In this document: piece by piece, positions 15,629 through 24,890 of the stretch | Layout: each line of letters starts with the position of its first letter | How positions within the stretch are numbered: position 1 is the first letter of the stretch | Assembly (NCBI RefSeq): GCF_001899075.1 | Contig: NZ_MKVA01000003.1 | Location: 186,001 to 250,000, forward strand | Reading direction: 5' to 3' | DNA: 64,000 bases | Source of the DNA: Devosia sp. 67-54 | Lineage (GTDB): Bacteria; Pseudomonadota; Alphaproteobacteria; Rhizobiales; Devosiaceae | The notes under the pieces: model-generated | What the model saw: only the letters and a program-made list of their open reading frames with translations | Told to the model about the DNA's origin: nothing | Database searches by the model: none | Translations under genes and position numbers: made by a program

Positions 15629-18281
15629 CATGCGCCATCGTCGGCTCGTCGGCCTGCTCGTAGACGAAGCCGAGCTCGGCGCACAGCGCCAGCATGTTCA
15701 CGTTCTCGCGCAGGACGCGGCCGAACAATTCGCCGATCCCCTCGCGCCTCGCATAGTCGATAAGGCTCAGCATCAGGCGCCGGCCGAGGCCCTGTCCCTT
15801 GAGATCGCTGCGCACCATGATCCCGAACTCGGCCGCGTTGCGGTCGGGGTCCGCCGCGTAGCGCACGATGCCCGCCATCTCCCCGCCGGGCTGCTCCAGC
15901 GCGATGAAGGCCATGTCGCGATCGTAGTCGAGCTGCGTCAATTGGACGAGCAGATCGTGCGACAGGGTCCGCGTCGGCACCAGGAAGCGCCGTCGCATGT
16001 CCTCGGGCTCGATCCGCGCGAGGAAGTCCGGATAGAGCTCGACATCCGCGGGCTTGATCGGCCGCAGCAGATAGCGCTGCGCGTCGAGCTCGATGATCTG
16101 CGTCTCGGCATCCGGATAGGGGCGGATCGCCAGCGCCGGATTGGGGGCAGGGACACCCGCCCGCGCCGGATCGATCTCGATGCGCGCGTCCAGCGCGATG
16201 ACGCCGCCGGCGTCGGCGAGCAGCGGATTGATGTCCACGCCCGTGATCAGCGGGAAATCGATGGCGAGTTGCGACACGGCCACCAGCACCGCGATGATGG
16301 CCTCGCGGTCCGCCGGCTTGTGGTCGCGGTAGCCGGCCAGCCGTCGGCTGATCCGCGTCCTGTCGATGAGATCGGCGGCAAGGACGTCGTCGAGCGGGAC
16401 CAGCCCAGTGGCGGTATCGTCGATGACTTCCACGGCCGTCCCGCCCGCCCCGAACATGATGACGGGCCCGAACGACGCATCGGACGAAAGCCCCACGATC
16501 AGCTCTTCTCCGGCCTTGCGGATCATCGGCTGCACGGTGAAGCCTTCGATCGGCAGCGGCGGCGTTGCCGCGGCGAACCGCGCCGCCATCGCCTGCGCCG
16601 CGGCGCCGGCCGCCGCGGGTGTCGCGAGGTTGAGCGCGACGCCGCCGACGTCGGATTTGTGCGAGATCGCCTTCGCGCGAACCTTGACCACCACGGCCGG
16701 CGCGGTCGCCAGCAATTCGCCCGCGGCGCGTTCCACCGCGGCGGCGCTGTCGGCGATCAGGGTCCTCGGCGTCGGCACGCCATAGGCTGCCAGCACCGCC
16801 TTCGCCTCGTCCTCGGTCAGGAGCGAGCGGCCTTCGGCCGCCACCGCGTGCAGCACCGCCCTCGGCACCTCGCGATCGGCGGGCGGAGCGTGCCGTTCGG
16901 GCGGAACCTGCTGCAGCCGCTCGCGCAGCACCGACCAGCGCGTGAGCAGGCCGACGGCTTCGGCCGCGGCGGAGGGCGTCTCGAAATCGCCGATGCCCGC
17001 GGCGCGCAGGATGTCGCGCGCCGGTTCGGCGGCCTTGTGCCCGAGCCAGCAGGCGAGCAGGGGCTTGTGCTCGATCAATCCGTGCCGGACCTCGCCGGCC
17101 ACGGCAGCCGCCGCCGCGGACGGATCGGCGAGGGCCGTGGGGCAGTTCATCACCAGCAGCGCATCGACGCCCGGATCGCTGGCCGCCGCGCGGATGGCGG
17201 CGCGATAGCGCTCGGGCGGCGCGTCGCCGATGATGTCGATCGGGTTGGCACGCGACCAGGTCGCCGGCAGCGTCGCATCGAGCGCGGCGATCGTCTCCGG
17301 CGCCAGCGTCGCGAGCTCGGCGCGATCGTCCAGCAGCTTGTCCACGGCCAGCACGCCGGCGCCGCCGCCATTGGTGACGATGGCGATGCGCGCGCGCTTC
17401 AGCGGTCGATAGCGCCCGGTGATCTCCGCCGCCTCGAACAGGTCGGCGAGGTCGTCGACGCGGATGATGCCGGCCCGGCGCAGGGCCGCATCGACCACAC
17501 GATCGGCGCCGGCCAGCGCGCCGGTATGGGTCGCGGCGGCCTTGGCCGCCTCGGCGTGGCGGCCGGGCTTGACCGCGATCACCGGCTTGATGCGCGCTGC
17601 GGCGCGCGCCGCCGACATGAATTTGCGCGGCGCGGGGATGGATTCGAGATACATCAGGATCGCCGAGGTGGCGTCGTCGGCCGCCAATTGGTTCAGGCAG
17701 TCGCCGACGTCGACGTCGGCCATGTCGCCCAGCGAATAGATCTGCGAAAAGCCGATGCCTTCGGCGGCCGCCCAGTCGACGATCGACGACACCATCGCGC
17801 CCGATTGCGAGATCAGTCCCAGCCGCCCCATGCTGGGCGCAATGTGGGTGAAGCTGGCGTTGAGCCTGGCGCGCGGCGCCAACAGGCCGATCGTATTGGG
17901 ACCGATGATGCGCAGCAGATGCGGCTGCGCCGCGTCGAGCATCTGCTGCTTTAGCCCGCTCGCCTCGGTAAGGCCGGCGGAGAGGATCACCGCCACCTTC
18001 GTTCCCTTCGCGCCGAGCTCGGCCACGATCCCCGGCACGGTCGGCGCCGGGGTCATGACGATGGCGATGTCGGGGGCCTCCGGCAGGTCGGCGATGCGCC
18101 GGAAGCATTTGCGTCCCGCAATCTCGTCGTACTTCAGATTGACGGGAAAGACCTTGCCGGCAAACCCGTCCGCCAGCACGTTGCGCAGCACCACGCGCCC
18201 GACCGAGCCCTCGCGCGCCGACGCACCGATCAGGGCGATGGAGGCCGGCGCGAGCGTTCGATCGAGATTGCGGATCGTCAC
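15606..18281 (-). CDS. NDP-forming acyl-CoA synthetase fused to GNAT acetyltransferase (Pat-like)
   Basis: This 891-residue protein has a CoA-binding domain at the N-terminus (IALIGASAREGSVGR), a succinyl-CoA-ligase-like domain, an ATP-grasp domain in the middle (GVALNLATP, VQPMIRKAGEEL), and a C-terminal GNAT acetyltransferase (LKGQGLGRRLM is the acetyl-CoA-binding loop). This is the layout of PatZ/Pat protein-lysine acetyltransferases, which often acetylate acyl-CoA synthetases, and of related acetate-CoA ligases. The active-site phospho-His of the ligase part could not be confirmed by eye. It sits 13 bases after the CBS-BON gene, so both share the FixK-type box at 19024. Confidence 0.85.
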   Translation of the reverse strand: MTIRNLDRTLAPASIALIGASAREGSVGRVVLRNVLADGFAGKVFPVNLKYDEIAGRKCFRRIADLPEAPDIAIVMTPAPTVPGIVAELGAKGTKVAVILSAGLTEASGLKQQMLDAAQPHLLRIIGPNTIGLLAPRARLNASFTHIAPSMGRLGLISQSGAMVSSIVDWAAAEGIGFSQIYSLGDMADVDVGDCLNQLAADDATSAILMYLESIPAPRKFMSAARAAARIKPVIAVKPGRHAEAAKAAATHTGALAGADRVVDAALRRAGIIRVDDLADLFEAAEITGRYRPLKRARIAIVTNGGGAGVLAVDKLLDDRAELATLAPETIAALDATLPATWSRANPIDIIGDAPPERYRAAIRAAASDPGVDALLVMNCPTALADPSAAAAAVAGEVRHGLIEHKPLLACWLGHKAAEPARDILRAAGIGDFETPSAAAEAVGLLTRWSVLRERLQQVPPERHAPPADREVPRAVLHAVAAEGRSLLTEDEAKAVLAAYGVPTPRTLIADSAAAVERAAGELLATAPAVVVKVRAKAISHKSDVGGVALNLATPAAAGAAAQAMAARFAAATPPLPIEGFTVQPMIRKAGEELIVGLSSDASFGPVIMFGAGGTAVEVIDDTATGLVPLDDVLAADLIDRTRISRRLAGYRDHKPADREAIIAVLVAVSQLAIDFPLITGVDINPLLADAGGVIALDARIEIDPARAGVPAPNPALAIRPYPDAETQIIELDAQRYLLRPIKPADVELYPDFLARIEPEDMRRRFLVPTRTLSHDLLVQLTQLDYDRDMAFIALEQPGGEMAGIVRYAADPDRNAAEFGIMVRSDLKGQGLGRRLMLSLIDYARREGIGELFGRVLRENVNMLALCAELGFVYEQADEPTMAHVSLPLRA

Positions 18282-18293
18282 CTCGAGCTCCCC

Positions 18294-18965
18294 TCAGCCC
18301 GGGCGAGCGATGGAGAGATGGTCCTCGATGCCGGTGATGCCTTCGACGCCCTCGACGGCAACGTGCGCGGCATCGCGCTCGGCTTCGGATCGCACCCGGC
18401 CCCAGAGGTGGACCACGCCGTTGACCACCGTCACTTCGGGGCAGGCCGCGAACACCGTGTCGGCATCGCGCAGCCGGGCCGTGGCGCTGATCTCGAGCGC
18501 GCTGTCGCCGGCGGCGATCCTTTCGGGCTTGGCCGCGGCGATGATGCGCAGCAGATCCGCCCGGCTGACGATGCCGACGAGCCGGCCGTCGCGCACCACC
18601 GGCGCGCGCTTGATCCCCCGCGTCCCGAACATGACCGCGACATCCGCCAGCGAGGTGTCTTCCGTCGCCGCGACCACCGGCTTGCTCATCACGTCGGCCA
18701 CCCGCCAGCTGTGGCTCTTGACGAAGTCGCGGGCGGCGCCTTCCGCCGACACGGCCTCGATCCAGTGCGGCCGCGACCCCGTGAGGCCGTATTCGACCCG
18801 GCGCAGCAAATCGCCCTCGGTCAGGATGCCAACCAATTGGCCATCTCCATCCACCACCGGAACTCCGCTGACCTTGTGGTCGAGCATCATCTGCGCCGCA
18901 TGCCGGACACTGTGGGCCGGCATCACCGTGACGATGGCTCGGCTCATGACATCGGCAACGTTCAT
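18294..18965 (-). CDS. CBS-domain pair plus BON-domain protein
   Basis: This 223-residue cytoplasmic protein has two CBS domains (residues about 1-60 and 75-140; signatures DVMSRAIVTVMPAHSV and DVMSKPVVAATEDTSL) and a C-terminal BON domain (about 150-215, with VVNGVVHLWGRV). CBS pairs bind adenine nucleotides and so report energy charge. BON is a membrane- or phospholipid-associated module. The start at 18965 is fixed by GGAGG seven bases upstream. Longer versions of the frame run into the aldolase remnant. A TTGATCCGGCTCAA box is centred 65.5 bases upstream. Confidence 0.85.
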   Translation of the reverse strand: MNVADVMSRAIVTVMPAHSVRHAAQMMLDHKVSGVPVVDGDGQLVGILTEGDLLRRVEYGLTGSRPHWIEAVSAEGAARDFVKSHSWRVADVMSKPVVAATEDTSLADVAVMFGTRGIKRAPVVRDGRLVGIVSRADLLRIIAAAKPERIAAGDSALEISATARLRDADTVFAACPEVTVVNGVVHLWGRVRSEAERDAAHVAVEGVEGITGIEDHLSIARPG

Positions 18966-19023
18966 CGATACCTCCGCTCGGCTGCTCCTGGCAACCGCGT
19001 ACGGGATGGACTGCGCGCCTGCC

Positions 19024-19037
19024 TTGATCCGGCTCAA
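19024..19037. promoter_or_regulatory. FNR/FixK-type box, TTGATCCGGCTCAA
   Basis: This perfect TTGA-N6-TCAA box overlaps the stop of the aldolase remnant. It is centred 65.5 bases upstream of the leftward CBS-BON gene and would drive CBS-BON and the acyl-CoA synthetase/GNAT gene. Confidence 0.65.
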
Positions 19038-19288
19038 GCGGCCGGCCGGAGCTGGCCGCCGATCTGTGCGAAGAAGGCGTCGACCGTCTCGCGCTTGCAG
19101 AGCTCCGTCGCCTCGGTGGTCACGGCCGCCGCGGCCGCGGCGACGTGGTCGACGGGCAGGACCACCAGTTTCCCCGAGCCGCCCGGCCGGCCATGCATCA
19201 GCAGCCGCGCAAGGTTCGCCTTCACGCCCGGCCGCTCGCCGTCGTACCAGGCGAGCGTCCGGCGCACCGCGTCGGGGAGCGGCGCCAT
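19034..19288 (-). pseudogene. Class I fructose-bisphosphate aldolase remnant (internally deleted)
   Basis: This is an intact 84-residue frame starting right after the glucokinase stop. Residues 1-46 match the beginning of bacterial class I fructose-1,6-bisphosphate aldolase: an N-terminal helix, then KANLARLLMHGR and GKLVVLPVDH. After the VDH the sequence jumps to an alanine-rich stretch and a tail (CKRETVDAFFAQIGGQLR) that looks like the C-terminal end of such an enzyme. About 250 residues, including the Schiff-base lysine, are missing. It cannot be an active aldolase. It could be a leftover of an internal deletion, or a short expressed protein. Its place next to glucokinase suits an original glycolytic role. 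Confidence 0.6.
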
Positions 19289-19290
19289 GG

Positions 19291-20289
19291 CTAGGCCCGC
19301 AGCCGCCGGACGTTGCTGCTGCGCACCGGCAGGCTGTTGGCGAGCGCAACGGCTGCACCGCGCAGGCCGGCATCGGCGCTCGCCTTGATCACGTGGACGG
19401 GCGCGTCGGCCAGGTAGTCGTGCCGCTCTCCGGTGCCCTCGAAGGCATCGAGGAAATGCCGGCTCTTCAGCGCCGGCGCGATGTTGGCGGGCATGCCGCC
19501 GGCAAGGTACACGCCGCCTGTCGCGCCGTAGTGCAGCGCGACGTCGCCGGCAAAGCGTCCGAGCCAGGTGGCCATCAGCTCCAGCGCCCGGACGGCGGCC
19601 GCATCGTCGCCCGACAGCCCCATTTTGGTGATCTGCGCCGGGGTCAGCGTCGCCGGCGGCTGCCCGGCCTCGCGGGCGAGCGCATCGTAGAGGGCCACGA
19701 GCCCGCGGCCGGTCAGTACGTCCCCGGCAGGCACGAAGCCGTCACGGCCGGCCACCTTGGCGATGTCGAATTCGTGCGCCAGCGGCTGCGGAAACGTCGC
19801 CAGCCGGCTCTCGCCGGAAAGCGCCACCCAGCGCTCGCGCGTCCACAGCAGGGCCGCGGCGCCGAGCCCGGTGCCGGCGCTGATGACGGCGCGGGGATCG
19901 GTGCGCTTGATGGCGCCCTTGTTGATGCTGATCAGCTCGTAATTGCCCAGCGTCGGCGTCGCCAGCGCCAGGGCCTCGAACTCGTTGACGAAGCAGATAT
20001 GCGTCGATCCGGTCACCGCACGGACATCGTTCCAGTCGAACGCCCACGGCAGATGGCTCATCCTCGCCTTCGAGTCGGCCACCGTGCCGGCAATCGAAAG
20101 CCCCACCTTGTCGGGCACGCGCGGCAGCGACTTGATGTAGCGCTCGATCGCCTCCATCGGGCTCTTGAAATCGGCGCTGTTGAGCAGCGCGAAATTGGCG
20201 ATGGCGTATTCGTCGATGTCCACGACCGCGAGGCTGATATACGTCCCGCCGATTGCCCCCACCAATGCCTGCCTGGAATTTTCGGTCAT
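19291..20289 (-). CDS. glk: Glucokinase (Glk family)
   Basis: This 332-residue enzyme phosphorylates glucose to glucose 6-phosphate. Family features are the N-terminal phosphate loop (GAIGGTYISLAVVD), the ICFVNEFEALA segment with the catalytic-type residues, the SAGTGLGAAAL adenosine-binding loop, and GGVYLAGGMP near the end. The start at 20289 has GGAGG seven bases upstream. The longer in-frame alternative starts within the control region. A FixK-type box centred 56.5 bases upstream is shared with the divergent PEP synthase. Confidence 0.85.
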   Translation of the reverse strand: MTENSRQALVGAIGGTYISLAVVDIDEYAIANFALLNSADFKSPMEAIERYIKSLPRVPDKVGLSIAGTVADSKARMSHLPWAFDWNDVRAVTGSTHICFVNEFEALALATPTLGNYELISINKGAIKRTDPRAVISAGTGLGAAALLWTRERWVALSGESRLATFPQPLAHEFDIAKVAGRDGFVPAGDVLTGRGLVALYDALAREAGQPPATLTPAQITKMGLSGDDAAAVRALELMATWLGRFAGDVALHYGATGGVYLAGGMPANIAPALKSRHFLDAFEGTGERHDYLADAPVHVIKASADAGLRGAAVALANSLPVRSSNVRRLRA

Positions 20290-20338
20290 CTCTGCCTCCA
20301 CCTGTGCGGCCACCATAGCCGCCCCGAACCGGCGGGGT

Positions 20339-20352
20339 TTGATGCTGATCAA
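20339..20352. promoter_or_regulatory. FNR/FixK-type box shared by glk and ppsA, TTGATGCTGATCAA
   Basis: This box is nearly symmetrical (TTGAT...ATCAA) in the divergent gap. Its centre is 56.5 bases from the glucokinase start and 63.5 bases from the ppsA start, so it can activate both directions. Confidence 0.7.
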
Positions 20353-20408
20353 GGTGAGCCGCTGCCGTCCGGCCCAATGTCGCAGCCACACAGCCTGCGA
20401 GGTTCGGG

Positions 20409-22790
20409 ATGCTCGAGAAGCTTGCCTTGATCGACTGGTTCGAGACCGTCGGCCGCGGCGACGTTGCCCGCGTTGGCGGCAAGAACGCGTCGCTGGGTGA
20501 AATGGTGCGGACGCTGGGAGGACAGGGCATCAAGGTGCCGCCCGGCTTCGCCACCACCGCCGACGCCTATTGGCGCTTCATCGACGCCAACGACTACCGG
20601 GCCGAGATCGCCGCCCTGATCGAGGACTGGACCGAGGGCCGGATGTCCCTGGCGGAAGCCGGCACGGCCATCCGGCAGCTCATCCTGCAGGGCAACTGGC
20701 CGAACGAGCTCGCGGCCGCAATTGCCCAATCCTATCGCGAGCTTTGCCGGCGCGCCGGGCGCGACGACCTCTCGGTTGCCGTGCGGTCGAGCGCGACGGC
20801 CGAGGACCTGCCGGATGCGAGCTTCGCCGGCCAGCAGGAAACCTTCCTCAACATTCGCGGCGAGGCCGCCCTGCTGCTCGCCTGCCGCCGGTGCTACGCC
20901 TCGCTGTTCACCGATCGCGCCATCAGCTACCGCCAGGCCAAGGGCTTCGACCACATGAAGGTCGGCCTCTCCATCGGCGTGCAGCAGATGGTGCGCTCCG
21001 ATCTGGGCGGCTCGGGGGTGATGTTCTCGATCGACACCGAGACCGGCTTCGACAAGGTGGTGCTGATCAACGCCGCCTGGGGCTTGGGCGAGAACGTCGT
21101 GCAGGGCACGGTCAATCCGGACGAATATGTCGTCTTCAAGCCGTTTCTCGGCAATGCCGCTTTGCTCCCGGTCATCGAGAAGGCGCGCGGCGACAAGGCC
21201 ATCAAGATGATCTACGCCACCGGCGACAAGCCCACCCGCAACGTGCCCACCTCGAAGGCGGAGCGCGCGGCGTTCGTGCTCTCGGATGCCGAAATCCTGC
21301 AGCTGGCGCGCTGGGCGGTGACCATCGAGACCCACTATGGCTGCCCCATGGACATGGAGTGGGCGCGCGACGGCGAGACCGGCGAGATGTTCATCGTCCA
21401 GGCGCGCCCCGAGACGGTGCAGTCGCGCCGCAGCACCGGCACGCTGCGCAGCTACGACATCACGGACAAGGGCAGGTCCATCGCGCAGGGTATCGCCATC
21501 GGCGAAGCCGTCGTCACCGGACAGGTCTGCCTGATCGAGGATGTCAGGGACATCGGCAAATTCGTCGACGGCTCGGTGCTGGTGACATCGACCACCGATC
21601 CGGACTGGGTGCCGATCATGCGCCGCGCGGCGGCGATCGTCACCGACCATGGCGGGCGGACCTCGCATGCGGCGATCGTCAGCCGCGAACTCGGCCTGCC
21701 GGCGATCGTCGGAACCGGCAACGCCACCGAGATCCTGCATTCGGGGCAGGAGGTGACCGTCTCCTGCGCCGAGGGCGATGTCGGCCACGTCTATGCCGGC
21801 ACCGCCAGGTTCACCGTCAGCGACATCGACGTGGCGACGCTGCCCCCGACCAGGACGCAGGTCATGCTCAACCTCGCCAACCCCGGCGCCGCCTTCCGGT
21901 GGTGGCAGTTGCCCGCCGATGGCGTGGGGCTCGCGCGCATGGAGTTCGTCATCGCCAACACCATCCGCGTACACCCGATGGCGCTGCTGAAATTCGATGC
22001 GCTCGAGGACGCGGCGGCCAGGGCCGACATCGCGGCGCTCACCAAGGGCTACTCCGACAAGGCGGAGTACTTCGTCGACAAGCTCTCCCGCGGCCTCGCC
22101 CGCATCGCCGCCGTCGCCTATCCCAGGCCGGTGATCGTGCGGATGAGCGACTTCAAGACCAACGAATATGCCGGCCTGCTGGGGGGCCGGCAGTTCGAGC
22201 CGTCCGAAGCGAACCCCATGCTCGGCTTTCGCGGTGCCTCCCGCTACTACTCGCCGCAATATCGCGACGGCTTCGCCCTCGAATGCCGGGCCATCGAGCG
22301 CCTGCGCAACACGCTCGGCTTCACCAATGTGGTGGTCATGATCCCGTTCTGCCGCTCCGTCGGAGAGGCCGACAAGGTCCTCGAGGTCATGGCCGAGAAC
22401 GGGCTCGGGCGCGGCAAGGACGGCCTCGAGATCTACGTGATGTGCGAGATCCCCTCCAACGTCATCCTGGCCAAATCCTTCGCCAGCCGTTTCGACGGCT
22501 TCTCCATCGGCTCGAACGACCTCACCCAGCTGACCCTGGGCGTCGACCGCGACTCCGCCGAGCTCGCGGGCCTGTTCGACGAGCAGGACGAAGCCGTCAG
22601 GTGGATGATCGAGCGCATCATCATCAAGGCCGGCTCGGTCGGCGCTAAAGTCGGGCTCTGCGGCCAGGCGCCGAGCGACCATCCGGAGTTCGCGAGATTC
22701 CTCGTCGAATGCGGCATCGACTCCATGTCGGTCAGCCCCGACAGCTTCGTGGCGGTGAAGCGCCAGGTCGCTCTCGCCGAGGGGGTTTGA
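20409..22790 (+). CDS. ppsA: Phosphoenolpyruvate synthase
   Basis: This 793-residue enzyme converts pyruvate and ATP to PEP, AMP and phosphate. Domains in order are the N-terminal ATP-grasp (VGGKNASLGEM at the start, SSATAEDLPDASFAGQQ), the swivelling phospho-His domain with the catalytic His420 in DHGGRTSHAAI, and the C-terminal PEP-utilising barrel ending in GLCGQAPSDHPEF. Length and motif order match PpsA rather than pyruvate phosphate dikinase. Start ATG at 20409. With glucokinase sharing its control box, the pair points to carbon-flux adjustment when oxygen falls. Confidence 0.93.
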   Translation: MLEKLALIDWFETVGRGDVARVGGKNASLGEMVRTLGGQGIKVPPGFATTADAYWRFIDANDYRAEIAALIEDWTEGRMSLAEAGTAIRQLILQGNWPNELAAAIAQSYRELCRRAGRDDLSVAVRSSATAEDLPDASFAGQQETFLNIRGEAALLLACRRCYASLFTDRAISYRQAKGFDHMKVGLSIGVQQMVRSDLGGSGVMFSIDTETGFDKVVLINAAWGLGENVVQGTVNPDEYVVFKPFLGNAALLPVIEKARGDKAIKMIYATGDKPTRNVPTSKAERAAFVLSDAEILQLARWAVTIETHYGCPMDMEWARDGETGEMFIVQARPETVQSRRSTGTLRSYDITDKGRSIAQGIAIGEAVVTGQVCLIEDVRDIGKFVDGSVLVTSTTDPDWVPIMRRAAAIVTDHGGRTSHAAIVSRELGLPAIVGTGNATEILHSGQEVTVSCAEGDVGHVYAGTARFTVSDIDVATLPPTRTQVMLNLANPGAAFRWWQLPADGVGLARMEFVIANTIRVHPMALLKFDALEDAAARADIAALTKGYSDKAEYFVDKLSRGLARIAAVAYPRPVIVRMSDFKTNEYAGLLGGRQFEPSEANPMLGFRGASRYYSPQYRDGFALECRAIERLRNTLGFTNVVVMIPFCRSVGEADKVLEVMAENGLGRGKDGLEIYVMCEIPSNVILAKSFASRFDGFSIGSNDLTQLTLGVDRDSAELAGLFDEQDEAVRWMIERIIIKAGSVGAKVGLCGQAPSDHPEFARFLVECGIDSMSVSPDSFVAVKRQVALAEGV

Positions 22791-22858
22791 CCGTCATCAA
22801 GGCTCCCCTCCGGCGGTCGTGCACAATGACATAGAACCACAGTTTACGGAGAACACAG

Positions 22859-23611
22859 ATGGCCGAGTTCAGCGGCAAGGTTGCAATCGTCACCGGTGGC
22901 GGGTCCGGCATCGGCGAAGCCATCGTCAGGGAGCTGGCGGCAGAGGGCGCCAGGGTCGTCGTCGCCGACCGCGACCAGGCGGGCATCGATCGCGTGGTTG
23001 CGGCCGTAGCGGCGGCCGGCGGCACCGCCTCGGGCTTCAGCCTCGACGTGGCGAGCGCCGAGCAGAATGCAGCGATGGTGGACTACGCCGAAAAGACCTA
23101 TGGCGGCCTGCACCTCGCGGTCAACAACGCCGGCATCGGCGGACCGGCGGCGCTGACCGGCGACTATCCGCTCGATGGCTGGAAGACGGTCATCGACATC
23201 AATCTCAACGGCGTCTTCTACGGCCTGCGCTACGAAATCCCGGCCATGCTCCGGTCCGGCGGCGGCGCGATCGTCAACATGGCCTCGATCCTGGGCAGTG
23301 TCGGCTTCGCCACCGCCGTGGCCTACACCTCCGCCAAGCATGCGCTGCTGGGCATGACCAAGGTCGCGGCGATGGAATATGCGGCCAGGGGCCTGCGCGT
23401 GAATGCCGTCGGTCCGGGCTTCATCGACACCCCGCTGCTCGCGAGGAACCTCGATGCCGGCACGCTGCAGCACATCGCCGCCCTGCATCCCGTGCAGCGC
23501 CTCGGCCGGCCGGAGGAAGTGTCGGCCCTGACATGCTTCCTGCTGTCCGACCGTGCATCCTTCATCACCGGCAGCTATCATCTCGTCGATGGCGGCTACG
23601 TTGCCCAATAG
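22859..23611 (+). CDS. Short-chain dehydrogenase/reductase
   Basis: This is a 250-residue classical SDR. The cofactor loop is TGGGSGIG, NNAG follows at about residue 88, and the catalytic Ser, Tyr and Lys are in the ILGS and YTSAKH segments. Asp in VVVADRDQ after the second strand favours NAD over NADP. The start ATG at 22859 follows ACGGAGAAC. It lies 68 bases after ppsA in the same direction with no clear terminator, so it may be co-transcribed. The substrate is unknown. Confidence 0.88.
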   Translation: MAEFSGKVAIVTGGGSGIGEAIVRELAAEGARVVVADRDQAGIDRVVAAVAAAGGTASGFSLDVASAEQNAAMVDYAEKTYGGLHLAVNNAGIGGPAALTGDYPLDGWKTVIDINLNGVFYGLRYEIPAMLRSGGGAIVNMASILGSVGFATAVAYTSAKHALLGMTKVAAMEYAARGLRVNAVGPGFIDTPLLARNLDAGTLQHIAALHPVQRLGRPEEVSALTCFLLSDRASFITGSYHLVDGGYVAQ

Positions 23612-23619
23612 GACGCATC

Positions 23620-24035
23620 ATGCCCGAGCCCATCGATCTGCGGCAACGGCTGAAGGCGCTTTACAGCGCCTCCGGCACGCCCACGCTTGTGGGGGCCCCG
23701 ACAGGTCGCGCTGGCTGTGGACCGCCATGATCATGCAGCCCGATTTCATCACGCCCGGCCAGGTCGACGAGGCCATTGCCGCCGTCCGCCGCAAGGCGCC
23801 CGGCGACACGCTCGCGCATCTGCGCTTCGACTCCTTTGCCGAAGGCCGCGCGGCGCAGCTCCTGCACCTCGGTCCCTATTCCGCCGAGGCGCCCAACATC
23901 GAGCGGCTGCACGCCGTCATCGCCGGGCAGGGCGGCCGGCTCGGCGGCAAGCACCACGAGATCTGCCTCAGCGACCCGCGGCGCGTTGCGCCCGACAAGC
24001 TCAAGACCATCATCCGCCAGCCCTTCACCCTGTAG
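23620..24035 (+). pseudogene. GyrI-like small-molecule-binding protein, internally deleted and frameshifted
   Basis: An ATG at 23620 opens MPEPIDLRQRLKALYS, the usual start of a family of stand-alone GyrI-like proteins of about 200 residues. That frame stops at 23730. A second frame, overlapping it and ending at 24035, holds the family's C-terminal half: LWTAMIMQPDF, AAQLLHLGPYSAEAP, GGKHHEICLSDPRR and KTIIRQP. The middle 70-80 residues are missing and the two ends are out of frame. It is therefore broken by a deletion near 23695-23715. A shorter product of the C-terminal half alone cannot be excluded. Confidence 0.65.
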
Positions 24036-24042
24036 GCGGCAC

Positions 24043-24873
24043 ATGGGGCTGCTTCGCCTGATCGCCGGGGGGCTCGCCATCACCATCGCGCTTGGCACGG
24101 CGGGGATCGTCGTCGCCTGCATGCTGTTCGCCGGCGACATCGCCGCCGATCTCGCGCGGCTGACGGCAGCGGCGCGATCGCCGGCAACGATCGTCACCGA
24201 GGCGATGCTGGCGGCGCTGCCGCCGCCGGCACAGCGCTATCTCCGGCAGGCCGGCGTCGTCGGCAAGCCCATCCCCACAATCGTGCGCCTGACGCAGACG
24301 GGACGCATCCGCGCCAGCGCCGACGCGGCCTGGATGGCTTTCGAGGCCGACGAGACCTGTTCGACCAGCCCGCCGGCCTTCGTCTGGCGCGCCTGGCTGC
24401 CGGGCCGGATGCTGCCCGTCGCGCTCGGCCGCGACGAATATCTCGAGGGCAAGGGCAGCATCCTGATCAAGCTGCTGGGCCTGGTGCCGCTCGCCGACGC
24501 GCACGGGGACGAGCTCGCCGCCGCCGGCCTCATGCGCTACCTCAACGAGAGCATGTGGTTTCCGTCGGTCCTGCTCGCCACCGGCGTCTCGATCAGCCCG
24601 GCCGGCCCCGACGCCTTCCGCGCCGTCCTCACCGACCATGGCCGCACCGCCGAGGCGCTGTTCTTCGTCGACGCCGCCGGCCGCCTCACCAACTTTCGGG
24701 CGCAACGCTTCAACACCGCGACGCAGCGGCTCGAAACCTGGGAAACCCCCATCGGCGGCTACCGTACCTTCAACGGATCGCCGCTGCCCGCCTCAGGCAC
24801 CGCGATCTGGAAACAGCCCGAAGGCGACCTCGCCTATATCGACCTCACGATCGCCAGCCTGACTTACGACTAG
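24043..24873 (+). CDS. Membrane-anchored DUF6544-like protein
   Basis: This 276-residue protein has an N-terminal hydrophobic segment (residues 3-27) that is probably an uncleaved anchor or signal peptide. The soluble part has the pattern AQRYLRQAGVVGKP...VRLTQTGRIR, then a FEADE strand, which is typical of the DUF6544/DUF6920 family. Its function is not established. The start ATG at 24043 lies seven bases after the stop of the broken GyrI-like gene. It converges on the DUF3830 gene and closes the anaerobic block on this side. Confidence 0.65.
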   Translation: MGLLRLIAGGLAITIALGTAGIVVACMLFAGDIAADLARLTAAARSPATIVTEAMLAALPPPAQRYLRQAGVVGKPIPTIVRLTQTGRIRASADAAWMAFEADETCSTSPPAFVWRAWLPGRMLPVALGRDEYLEGKGSILIKLLGLVPLADAHGDELAAAGLMRYLNESMWFPSVLLATGVSISPAGPDAFRAVLTDHGRTAEALFFVDAAGRLTNFRAQRFNTATQRLETWETPIGGYRTFNGSPLPASGTAIWKQPEGDLAYIDLTIASLTYD

Positions 24874-24890
24874 CCTGCCCTGGCGCCTGC

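Noticed and set aside
12953-15631. A very long minus-strand frame (over 890 codons) opposite the MgtA-type ATPase gene
   Set aside because: Its translation is low-complexity (rich in Arg, Gly, Gln, His) with no domain, and the plus strand encodes a complete P-type ATPase. Long antisense frames are expected in such GC-rich DNA.
15594-18281. Long plus-strand frames opposite the acyl-CoA synthetase/GNAT gene
   Set aside because: The minus-strand protein has all expected domains in order. The plus-strand translations are Arg/His-rich and carry no motif.
20349-22682. A 777-codon minus-strand frame opposite ppsA
   Set aside because: It is an antisense shadow of a complete PEP synthase, with biased composition and no recognisable fold.
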